Assembly (NCBI RefSeq): GCF_036655075.1
Contig: NZ_JAVVQU010000003.1
Span: 1 to 64,000, forward strand
Length of the DNA: 64,000 nucleotides
Reading direction: 5' to 3'
Origin: Holtiella sp036655075
GTDB taxonomy: Bacteria; Bacillota; Clostridia; Lachnospirales; Cellulosilyticaceae
Shown piece by piece: positions 34,537 through 42,400 of this stretch (the stretch's first letter is position 1; every line of letters begins with the position of its first letter). Position numbers and translations under genes: made by a program. The notes below the pieces were generated by a model that did not search any database, was not told the origin of the DNA, and worked only from the letters and a program-made list of their open reading frames with translations.

Positions 34537-34716
34537 ATGTCAGAGGTTACTGTTCGCGAAAATGAATCTTTAGATAGCGCTCTTCGTCGTTTTAAAAGAA
34601 ATTGTGCTAAAGCAGGTATCATGCAAGAAATTCGTAAAAGAGAACATTACGAAAAACCAAGTGTGAAACGTAAAAAGAAATCAGAAGCAGCACGCAAAAA
34701 AAATAGACAATACTAA
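34537..34716 (+). CDS. rpsU: 30S ribosomal protein S21
   Basis: A 59-residue basic ribosomal protein that helps mRNA selection at initiation. The family pattern is clear (SEVTVRENESLDSALRRFKR, then REHYEKPSVKRKKK). I start at ATG 34537 behind GGAGGGAGGG; a frame opening at 34495 adds 14 non-homologous residues. It has its own promoter and terminator. Confidence 0.95.
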   Translation: MSEVTVRENESLDSALRRFKRNCAKAGIMQEIRKREHYEKPSVKRKKKSEAARKKNRQY

Positions 34717-34810
34717 TAATTGGTGATGTCTGCCCACAGTCTACTTCGGTAGAGTAAGGTTAGGCGGCTAAGCTGTGCTATATTCAAGACATTTGTCTTG
34801 AGCAACATAT

Positions 34811-34846
34811 AAATCCTAGAAATGCTATGCATTTCTAGGATTTTTG
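34811..34846 (+). terminator. Terminator of rpsU
   Basis: Perfect 15-bp arms AAATCCTAGAAATGC and GCATTTCTAGGATTT, loop TAT, then TT. A smaller hairpin (TCAAGACA...TGTCTTGA) precedes it at 34783-34800. Confidence 0.92.
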
Positions 34847-34928
34847 TGTTTATAGCACTTTCTTTTTTTATACAAGTTATACCTGTCCTACTCCTTGCAT
34901 AAATATAGAGATAAGGAGGGGGAATACC

Positions 34929-35225
34929 ATGAAAAAAGATATGAAAGACAAAAAGAAAGAATGGGTACTTGGTGTAATGGATACTTTAGAAGTACCGCAA
35001 GAAACTATCTTAGATATTCCGATTATTTCTTTCATTGGCAATCGTGAAATTGCAATAGAAAACTTCATTAGCATTGTAGAGTATGACGAAGATATTATTC
35101 GTCTTAAGACAACGTGTGGGGAACTTGCTATTGTAGGTAAGCACTTAGAAGCCAAGAGTATGGATAGCGAGCAAATACAGATTAAGGGCCAAATCCAATC
35201 AGTCGGCTACGACCAGAAAGGGTGA
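34929..35225 (+). CDS. yqfC: Sporulation protein YqfC
   Basis: A 98-residue YqfC-family protein (ILDIPIISFIGNREIAIENF; then VEYDEDIIRLKTTCGELAIVG). YqfC is made in the mother cell under SigE control in sporulating Firmicutes and its role is unclear. It overlaps yqfD by four bases, the normal arrangement, and starts behind AAGGAGG. Confidence 0.93.
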   Translation: MKKDMKDKKKEWVLGVMDTLEVPQETILDIPIISFIGNREIAIENFISIVEYDEDIIRLKTTCGELAIVGKHLEAKSMDSEQIQIKGQIQSVGYDQKG

Positions 35226-36463
35226 ATGATTTGTTCGTATCATTATGGAATTATTTAAGAGGTTATGTTATAGTAGAAGTAAGTGGCTATGCCCTTGAAA
35301 AATTTATGAATTTAGCCTTAAAAGACAGTGAATATTTTTGGAATATTACACGTAAAAATAATAAAATGTACCTGCATACCACTACTAAAGGATTCAAAAG
35401 GTTAAAGCCTTATGCTAAAAGGTCTAAATGTCATTTACACATTACAGAAAAGAGAGGATTGCCCTTTCTTCAATTTCGCTATCGTAAGCGCTGGATGTTA
35501 GCTATAGGGAGTCTTATCTTTGTAGGATTACTCTACCTGCTTTGCTCTTTTGTTTGGCTAGTAGAAGTAGAGGGGTGTCAGCGTCTAAATGATACGGAGG
35601 TCATAGAGACATTAGAAACACATGGCTATGAAGTGGGTAAATTCAAAGGGAAATTAGACTTAAGAAAAGCAGAACAAGTGCTCATTGATGCTTATCCAGA
35701 GATTATTTGGACAGGTGTTAAATATCAAGGAACCAAGTTGGTTATTCAAATTAGTGAATCAGTTCCAAAGCCTGTGCTAGTTGATGAAAAGGAACCTTGC
35801 AATTTAGTTGCAACAAGAGATGCACTCATTACATATATTGCGACAGACAGAGGAATGCCACAAGTTAAAAAAGGAGATACTGTTAAAAAAGGAGACCTAT
35901 TAGTTTCTGGAAGTATTCCTTTTAACGATGAATCAGGTGCAAGTTACTTGGCTCATGCTAAAGCACAAGTCCGCGCTAAAACAGGCTATGCACTTACAGC
36001 GAGTATGCCTCTTGAAAGTATAAAAAAAGAGTATACCCAACGCGTCAGTACACGTTATAACTTGAAATTATTTGACTTTAAGATTCCAATTTGGAAACAG
36101 CATGCAAAAGACGTTTATAATTATTATGATGAAGTCGTAACGGTGAAGCAATTTAAACTCACAAAGCAATTTCCACTTCCATTTTATTTTGAGCGTACTC
36201 AAAAAGTAGAATATATACCTCAAAAACAAAGGATAGAAGAAGACGTAGCAAAAGAAAAGTTATACGCTAAACTATATGATACACTCTTAGAAAAGTTAGA
36301 TAAAGATTCTAAGGTGCTTTACCATGAAGTCACTTATAAGCAAGAAGAAGGTAAATTAGTTGCATCCTTACAAGCTATTGTGGAAGAAGATGTAAGTGAA
36401 CGTGTTCACTTAACAGCTGAAGAAATGATGCCCTTAAATGGAGTAGAAGGAGAAAATGAATAA
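35222..36463 (+). CDS. yqfD: Sporulation protein YqfD
   Basis: A 413-residue membrane-anchored sporulation protein. A soluble N-terminal region is followed by one membrane helix (about 91-113, MLAIGSLIFVGLLYLLCSFV) and a large outside domain with a POTRA-like start (VEVEGCQRLNDTEVIETLE). It starts at GTG 35222 overlapping yqfC and overlaps the phoH start by one base (TAATG), giving the usual yqfC-yqfD-phoH unit. Confidence 0.93.
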   Translation: MNDLFVSLWNYLRGYVIVEVSGYALEKFMNLALKDSEYFWNITRKNNKMYLHTTTKGFKRLKPYAKRSKCHLHITEKRGLPFLQFRYRKRWMLAIGSLIFVGLLYLLCSFVWLVEVEGCQRLNDTEVIETLETHGYEVGKFKGKLDLRKAEQVLIDAYPEIIWTGVKYQGTKLVIQISESVPKPVLVDEKEPCNLVATRDALITYIATDRGMPQVKKGDTVKKGDLLVSGSIPFNDESGASYLAHAKAQVRAKTGYALTASMPLESIKKEYTQRVSTRYNLKLFDFKIPIWKQHAKDVYNYYDEVVTVKQFKLTKQFPLPFYFERTQKVEYIPQKQRIEEDVAKEKLYAKLYDTLLEKLDKDSKVLYHEVTYKQEEGKLVASLQAIVEEDVSERVHLTAEEMMPLNGVEGENE

Positions 36464-37443
36464 TGGGATTAGACGAAAAGAAAATTCAAATACCAACATG
36501 TTATATAGCGGGGATTTTCGGGAAATTTGATGAGCATATTAAACTCCTTGAAAAACTCTTTAATATTAAAGTGGTTCTAAGAAATGAAGATATTAAAATT
36601 TCAGGTGAACCACCTCAAATTGATTTAGCCATTAAAACGTTCCAAGAACTTTTAAGTATTGCTGAAAAAGGAGAGGTTATTGATACACAAATGGTAGAGT
36701 ATACAGTAGATCTGATTAAGAAAAAACAGGATCAAGCCTTTTCCCTTTCAAGCCAAGACTTGATTACAGTGACTTCAGCAGGTAAGCCCATTAAGGCAAA
36801 AACAATGGGCCAAAAGCAATACATTGAAAATATTAGAAGAAACATGATTGTTTTTGGTATAGGACCCGCGGGTACTGGTAAGACGTATCTAGCCATGGCG
36901 ATGGCTGTACACGCTTTTAGAAAAAATGAAGTGAGTAAGATCATTTTAACACGTCCTGCTATTGAAGCTGGGGAGAAACTAGGCTTTTTGCCAGGAGACC
37001 TTCAAAGCAAGGTAGACCCTTACTTACGTCCACTTTATGATGCCCTATTTGAAATTATGGGACCTGAACAATTCGAAAAGAATATGGAAAAAGGATTAAT
37101 TGAAGTTGCACCTCTTGCTTACATGAGAGGACGTACTTTAAACAATGCATTTGTTGTTCTTGATGAAGCACAAAATACAACCCCTCCACAGATGAAGATG
37201 TTTTTAACACGACTAGGATTCAATTGCAAAGCGATTATTACAGGAGACCTTACACAAATCGACTTACAAGCGGATCAAAAAAGTGGATTAAAAGAAGCAA
37301 GTCGTATACTTTCTAAAGTAGAGGGAATCGGTTTTAGCTACTTAGACCGTAATGACGTTGTACGTCATCCATTAGTTCAAAAGATTGTAGACGCCTATGA
37401 AGATTATGAAAAAGTACAAAAGCATTCAAAAAATGACCGCTAA
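36463..37443 (+). CDS. phoH: PhoH family ATPase
   Basis: A 326-residue PhoH/YbeZ-type P-loop ATPase. Walker A is GPAGTGKTYLA (about 129-139) and Walker B VVLDEAQNTTPPQ (about 227-239), after an N-terminal KH-like region. PhoH proteins partner YbeY in ribosome maturation and RNA quality control, and ybeY lies two genes on. It is coupled to yqfD by a one-base overlap. Confidence 0.94.
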   Translation: MGLDEKKIQIPTCYIAGIFGKFDEHIKLLEKLFNIKVVLRNEDIKISGEPPQIDLAIKTFQELLSIAEKGEVIDTQMVEYTVDLIKKKQDQAFSLSSQDLITVTSAGKPIKAKTMGQKQYIENIRRNMIVFGIGPAGTGKTYLAMAMAVHAFRKNEVSKIILTRPAIEAGEKLGFLPGDLQSKVDPYLRPLYDALFEIMGPEQFEKNMEKGLIEVAPLAYMRGRTLNNAFVVLDEAQNTTPPQMKMFLTRLGFNCKAIITGDLTQIDLQADQKSGLKEASRILSKVEGIGFSYLDRNDVVRHPLVQKIVDAYEDYEKVQKHSKNDR

Positions 37444-37478
37444 TTTTAGCGGCATTTTTTGAAAGAAGGAGGTAGGGG

Positions 37479-39500
37479 ATGAAGAGATTTAGATGGGAAG
37501 TTTTATATATTTTAATTGCCATCGTATTAACCTTTACTGTTGTAAGCTCGGGAGATTACTTTGGTAAAAAAATCAAAATAGAAGTGGGGCAAATTGCACC
37601 TGAGACCATTGAAGCACCCTTTCAGGTGGAAAATGAGCTCGCAACTCAAAGAAAAAAAACTCTAGCTGAAAACACTACACCTGATGTGTATAAAATGGAT
37701 GAACAAGTACTAGATAAGGGACTTGCTAATATTGACTTGCTCTTTAACTACGTTGAAACATTGAAAACCTCAGGCATTACAGAAGAATTTGGTACCTCAC
37801 CTGTACAAATATTACAAAGTAAATCACCCATTCCTCTTTATGAAGATGAATATAAAAGCCTATTGAATACAGATTTAGCTGAATTACATAGCATAGAGCA
37901 AATTTGCATTAATTTACTTACTAATGTAATGGATGCAGGTATAAAAGAAAATGAAAATAAATCTTTAGATGTACGCACCAAATTAGAACGTACAGACCTA
38001 AGTAATAGTCAACAAAAGATTGCCTATGAAATTATTTATACTCAAATCAAGGCGAATTTTATAGTGGATAAGGAATCGACTGCACTGGCAAAAGAGGAAG
38101 CGAGAAACAGTGTGGAACCTATCTATATTTTGCAAGGTGAGCGTGTGATTGAACAAGGGACTCGTGTGAGCGAAGAGGCCTATGCGATTTTAAATAAAAT
38201 TGGCTACTTAAACACAGATGACGTTGAGAGTTATAGTCAATATATGGGATTACTTGCACTGATTTGTTTGATTGTTCTTTACGTGTTCCGTACGATTCGT
38301 GCAGATAAGAATATGAGAAACTTCACCAGAGGGCAGACAGGTCTTATTGTTATTTTATATATTATTTCATTAGGAATTATTCGTGTGCTTATGGCAGGAG
38401 ACTACATCTATATGCCTTTGGCATTTGCTCCGTTGCTCATTGCTATTTTAATTGATAAAGACGTAGCAATTATAATTCATCTTGTGCTCTTAGTAGTGGC
38501 AGCAACTGCTCATAAGGCGGATTTGGTGTTTGTGACCTATCATCTATTGAGTGGACTTTTAAGTATATCTATTATCACAGCCATGCAAGAACGTAAAGAA
38601 ACGATGCGAAATGCTCTTTTTATTGGAAGCATACAAGCACTCCTTTTTATCAGTTTGAACTTACTCGTAGGAATGAATATTTCTAGCCAGCTCCTTTTTA
38701 AAGCAGCAGAGGCATTTTTGGTAGGACTTGTGGTCGTTATTTTAGTAGTGGGAAGCCTCCCACTTTGGGAAGCTGCCTTTGGTTTTATTACGCCCATTCA
38801 GCTCTTAGAACTTACCAATCCAGATCAGCCTGTATTAAAACGTCTTTTGATAGAGGCTACAGGCACTTACTATCACAGTCTTTTAGTTGCTAATTTAGCA
38901 GAAACAGCAGCAAATGAGATTGGTGCTAATGCTTTGATGACAAGAGTAGGTGGGTACTATCATGATATAGGAAAACTGACTTGTAGCAACTACTTTAAAG
39001 AAAATCAAGTTTTAGAAAATCCTCATGACTACTTGGATCCCAAATCTAGTGCAAATATTATCTTATCTCATGTGACATCTGGTATAGAGCTTGCAGATGC
39101 TTATAAACTTCCTAAATGCGTTAAGGACATGATTTGTGAACATCATGGAACAAGTATGGCAGGATATTTTTATATTAAAGCTAAAAACATGGAAGGTGAT
39201 GCTGTAGACCCTAGTGACTTCACTTATAACGGTCCTAAGCCACAGACAAGAGAAGCTGCACTTATTATGCTCGCAGACGTTGTAGAAGCTACTGTACGCT
39301 CTATGCAACATAAGATTGGAAAGGAAATGGCAGTAGAAGATATTGTTAGAAAAATGGTGAGACAAAAACTAGATGAAGGACAGTTAGATGAATGTCCACT
39401 ATACATCTCAGATTTAGAAAAAATTATTGAGTCCTTTACACGGATGCTCAAAGGGATGTATCATGAACGTATTGAATACCCAGATAGAAAGGTTAAATAA
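37479..39500 (+). CDS. pgpH: HD-family membrane phosphohydrolase (PgpH, c-di-AMP phosphodiesterase type)
   Basis: A 673-residue membrane protein: one N-terminal helix, a 7TMR-HDED outside domain (about 40-260), seven membrane helices (about 260-460), and a cytoplasmic HD domain with YHSLLVANLAE, then YYHDIGKLTCSNYF and later CEHHGTSM, giving the metal-binding His/Asp set. PgpH enzymes degrade cyclic di-AMP. It lies between phoH and ybeY as in many Firmicutes. Confidence 0.93.
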   Translation: MKRFRWEVLYILIAIVLTFTVVSSGDYFGKKIKIEVGQIAPETIEAPFQVENELATQRKKTLAENTTPDVYKMDEQVLDKGLANIDLLFNYVETLKTSGITEEFGTSPVQILQSKSPIPLYEDEYKSLLNTDLAELHSIEQICINLLTNVMDAGIKENENKSLDVRTKLERTDLSNSQQKIAYEIIYTQIKANFIVDKESTALAKEEARNSVEPIYILQGERVIEQGTRVSEEAYAILNKIGYLNTDDVESYSQYMGLLALICLIVLYVFRTIRADKNMRNFTRGQTGLIVILYIISLGIIRVLMAGDYIYMPLAFAPLLIAILIDKDVAIIIHLVLLVVAATAHKADLVFVTYHLLSGLLSISIITAMQERKETMRNALFIGSIQALLFISLNLLVGMNISSQLLFKAAEAFLVGLVVVILVVGSLPLWEAAFGFITPIQLLELTNPDQPVLKRLLIEATGTYYHSLLVANLAETAANEIGANALMTRVGGYYHDIGKLTCSNYFKENQVLENPHDYLDPKSSANIILSHVTSGIELADAYKLPKCVKDMICEHHGTSMAGYFYIKAKNMEGDAVDPSDFTYNGPKPQTREAALIMLADVVEATVRSMQHKIGKEMAVEDIVRKMVRQKLDEGQLDECPLYISDLEKIIESFTRMLKGMYHERIEYPDRKVK

Positions 39501-39501
39501 C

Positions 39502-40002
39502 ATGAATTTATACTTAGAAGATGACTACGAATTTTTTGAACAACAAGAAGGTCTATTGGACACGGTTAAGGCTGTTATTAATAAATGTTTGGAGATTGAA
39601 AAGGTGCCTTATCCAGCAGAAATTAGCTTAACAATTGTAGATAAAGCTGAAATACAAGCAATCAATAAGGAACATCGTGAGATGGATAAGCCTACAGATG
39701 TCCTTTCTTTTCCTCAGATTGACTCAGTAGCGAACGGTGTGATTGGCTGGGATAATCTTGACGAAGCGTCTATCATGAATTATGATACTAAAGACATTCT
39801 ACTTGGTGATATTGTGCTTTGTTATGAAGTAGCACAAGAACAAGCCAAAGAATATGGACATGCACTCAAACGAGAAGTTTGCTTTTTAGTGGCCCATAGT
39901 ATGTTCCACTTATTAGGTTATGATCATATGAATGAAAGTGATGAAGAACTCATGATGGCTAAACAAAATCAAGTTCTTGAGACTTTAAATATAGGAAGAT
40001 AG
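39502..40002 (+). CDS. ybeY: Endoribonuclease YbeY
   Basis: A 166-residue zinc ribonuclease for 16S rRNA 3'-end maturation and ribosome quality control. The three zinc histidines are in AHSMFHLLGYDH (the usual Gly after the first His is Ser). The conserved PTDVLSFP segment is present. I choose ATG 39502, since AAAGG precedes it; frames opening at 39427 or 39463 run back into pgpH. Confidence 0.93.
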   Translation: MNLYLEDDYEFFEQQEGLLDTVKAVINKCLEIEKVPYPAEISLTIVDKAEIQAINKEHREMDKPTDVLSFPQIDSVANGVIGWDNLDEASIMNYDTKDILLGDIVLCYEVAQEQAKEYGHALKREVCFLVAHSMFHLLGYDHMNESDEELMMAKQNQVLETLNIGR

Positions 40003-40012
40003 GAGCGATCTT

Positions 40013-40411
40013 ATGGAAAATTATAAAGCGTTAGTGGAAAAGGCAAAAGAAGCGAGAGAATATGCTTATGTACCTTACTCAAAGTTTAAAGTAGGTGCGG
40101 CTTTGCTTACAGAAGATGGCAAAATTTATACAGGATGTAATGTAGAGAATGCTTCTTATGGCGCCACTAACTGTGCTGAGCGTACAGCTATCTTTAAAGC
40201 GGTATCAGAAGGTACAACATGCTTTAAAGCTATTGCAATTGTAAGTAGTAGCAAAGACTTTACTTACCCATGTGGCATATGCCGCCAAGTTATTGGTGAA
40301 TTTATGAAACAAGGGGAGATTATCCTAGAAAATGCAGAGGGTGAAATGAAAGTCTATGCTTTCAATGACTTATTACCTTACCACTTTGGAAAAGAAGAAC
40401 TGAACAAATAA
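40013..40411 (+). CDS. cdd: Cytidine deaminase
   Basis: A 132-residue tetrameric-type cytidine deaminase, converting cytidine and deoxycytidine to the uridine forms for pyrimidine salvage. The zinc site is C(A)E in TNCAERTA plus PCGICRQ; NVENASYG binds substrate. It is between ybeY and era with short gaps (10 bases each), a common arrangement. Confidence 0.96.
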   Translation: MENYKALVEKAKEAREYAYVPYSKFKVGAALLTEDGKIYTGCNVENASYGATNCAERTAIFKAVSEGTTCFKAIAIVSSSKDFTYPCGICRQVIGEFMKQGEIILENAEGEMKVYAFNDLLPYHFGKEELNK

Positions 40412-40421
40412 GGAGACTATT

Positions 40422-41327
40422 ATGAAAGATACATTTAAATCAGGGTTCATTTCAATAATTGGGAGAACCAACGTAGGGAAATCTACACTTATGAATCGCC
40501 TCATCGGTGAAAAGATAGCGATTATGTCTAACAAACCTCAAACAACACGTAACCGTATTCAAACGGTACTGACTACACAAGAGTATCAAGCTATTTTTAT
40601 CGATACACCAGGGATTCATACCCCTCAAAATAAACTTGGTGAAATGATGATTAAGACAGCCAATACAACACTTAACGAAGTAGATATCATTTTTTACCTT
40701 GTTGAACCAGAACCAATCATTGGGAAAAATGAAGCAGGAATTATTGAAAAACTTAAAACAGTGAAGACGCCTATTTTCCTTTGTATCAACAAAATTGATA
40801 GCGTTTCAAAGGAAGATGTGGCAAAAACTATTGATAAGTATAAAGAGCAATTAGAGTTTGCTGAAATTATTCCGATTTCTGCTTATGAAGGAAATAATGT
40901 AGATGCCCTTTTAAAATGTATTGGAAAATACTTGCCAGAAGGTCCACATTTCTTCCCAGATGACGTGTTGACAGACCAACCTGAAAGACAAATTGTGGCA
41001 GAAATGATTCGTGAAAAAGCACTCCATCTTTTAGATAAAGAAATTCCTCATGGTATTGCAATAGAAATAGATTCCATGAAAGCAAGACCAAAAGGTGATA
41101 TAGTAGATATTGAGGCAACTATCGTATGTGAAAGAGACTCTCACAAGCGTATTATCATTGGTAAAAACGGTACAATGATTAAAGATATTGGAAGCAAAGC
41201 ACGTTACGATATGGAAAGACTTCTTGGCTCTAAAGTTTATTTAACGCTATGGGTTAAAGTGAAGAAAAACTGGAGAGATAGTCAATTCTTATTGAAGAAC
41301 TTTGGATTTAATAATGACGAATTTTAA
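40422..41327 (+). CDS. era: GTPase Era
   Basis: A 301-residue GTPase binding 16S rRNA and helping 30S assembly. G1 GRTNVGKST (about 14-22), G3 DTPG (about 65-68), G4 NKID (about 126-129) and a C-terminal KH domain with the IIIGKNGTMIKDIG loop (about 245-258). The length is typical. Confidence 0.97.
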   Translation: MKDTFKSGFISIIGRTNVGKSTLMNRLIGEKIAIMSNKPQTTRNRIQTVLTTQEYQAIFIDTPGIHTPQNKLGEMMIKTANTTLNEVDIIFYLVEPEPIIGKNEAGIIEKLKTVKTPIFLCINKIDSVSKEDVAKTIDKYKEQLEFAEIIPISAYEGNNVDALLKCIGKYLPEGPHFFPDDVLTDQPERQIVAEMIREKALHLLDKEIPHGIAIEIDSMKARPKGDIVDIEATIVCERDSHKRIIIGKNGTMIKDIGSKARYDMERLLGSKVYLTLWVKVKKNWRDSQFLLKNFGFNNDEF

Positions 41328-41422
41328 ATAGTCAAGGGCTTAAGAGGTGGAAGTTTTTTTATAGCATAGCCTGAATAAACTTGCACAAGCTAACAGTAGA
41401 TAAGCTTAAAGGGGGCATTCGT

Positions 41423-41542
41423 ATGTTAAATCACTTATGGAAATGTTTTGAGACTACAGGAGATATTGCAACCTATCTAGAGTTTAAAGAATATGAAAAA
41501 ACTAGAGAAAGCTTAGCAGAAAAGAGAGTGGATGAGACATAA
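41423..41542 (+). CDS. yqzL: YqzL-family small protein
   Basis: A 39-residue ORF, too short for usual gene finders, starting at ATG 41423 behind GGGGG and lying between era and recO exactly where Bacillus yqzL lies. Its N-terminal pattern (LWKCFETTGDIATYLEFKEY) matches the family's W-x-x-F-x-x-T-G-x-x-x-x-Y-L layout. Function unknown. Confidence 0.85.
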   Translation: MLNHLWKCFETTGDIATYLEFKEYEKTRESLAEKRVDET

Positions 41543-41548
41543 ACAACT

Positions 41549-42310
41549 ATGGTAATTAAAGTGACAGGTATTATTCTAAAAGAGTATGTAGTAGGAGAGA
41601 GTGATAAATTTATCACTCTCTTTACAAAAGAATTAGGTAAGATTCAAGTGGGCGCACCACGTGCTAAGAAGTTTGATAAAGGTATGGCTTCTGGAACAGA
41701 GCTGTTTGTCTATGGTGAATTTGTGATGACACAGTTTAAGCATACATACAAACTCGTCGGTGTAGAGCCCCAATTTACTTTTCATCATTTAAGAGAAGAT
41801 TTGATGACTTTAAGTTATGCTTCTTATATTGCTGAGTTTATCAGTGAGGTAGCGATAGAAGGTAGTGGCAATGAGCAGCTATTATCGCTGATGCTTTATA
41901 CTTTACATAGTTTAGAAAAAATGGGAAGTGAGGCATGTGAGCGTATTCGTCGTACGTTTGAAATGCGTGCATTGGGGGTATTAGGCTTTAGACCAGAGCT
42001 TGACCACTGTATTAGTTGTGGGACACCTACACCACAAAACCCTGACAAACGCTATGCGCTGTATCCTGCAGAAGGTGGTATTATTTGTGAAGCTTGTAAA
42101 GGAGCAGCACGTGTATTGACTATGAGTTATACCACTTGGTATGTACTTCATTACATTTTAGGTGCACCTTTTAAGACCTTATTCCATTTTGAAATTAAAC
42201 CGTATGTCCTAAAGGAAATAGGTAATGTGTGTGATACATTAGTCACCTATTACATAGAGAAACCTTTTAAAACCCTTGAATTTATTAAGAGCTTAGAAAA
42301 TTTAGCATAG
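41549..42310 (+). CDS. recO: DNA repair protein RecO
   Basis: A 253-residue RecO: N-terminal OB fold (about 1-80), helical middle, and a zinc-binding C4 set CISC...CEAC (about 153-185). RecO with RecR helps load RecA on SSB-coated single strands. It begins at ATG 41549, seven bases after yqzL, and its stop lies inside the terminator that follows. Confidence 0.95.
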   Translation: MVIKVTGIILKEYVVGESDKFITLFTKELGKIQVGAPRAKKFDKGMASGTELFVYGEFVMTQFKHTYKLVGVEPQFTFHHLREDLMTLSYASYIAEFISEVAIEGSGNEQLLSLMLYTLHSLEKMGSEACERIRRTFEMRALGVLGFRPELDHCISCGTPTPQNPDKRYALYPAEGGIICEACKGAARVLTMSYTTWYVLHYILGAPFKTLFHFEIKPYVLKEIGNVCDTLVTYYIEKPFKTLEFIKSLENLA

Positions 42311-42330
42311 ATTTTCTAAGCTCTTTCTTC
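42289..42330 (+). terminator. Terminator overlapping the end of recO
   Basis: Arms GAGCTTAGAAAAT (42289-42301) and ATTTTCTAAGCTC (42311-42323), followed by TTTCTTC. Confidence 0.8.
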
Positions 42331-42350
42331 GCTTATAAACTAATCTATGC

Positions 42351-42356
42351 TATAAT
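42351..42356 (+). promoter_or_regulatory. Probable -10 of polA
   Basis: TATAAT at 42351-42356, 45 bases before polA; the -35 region (TTCGCT) is poor. Confidence 0.5.
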
Positions 42357-42400
42357 AAATAGGAATATTTTGGGGTATCCTTAAAAATAGGAGGTGTAGA

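Noticed and set aside
34717..34810. Structured RNA or tRNA after rpsU
   Set aside because: Two small hairpins (TCTACTTCGGTAGA and TCAAGACATTTGTCTTGA) are present, but no tRNA shape, CCA or known family; the real terminator follows at 34811.
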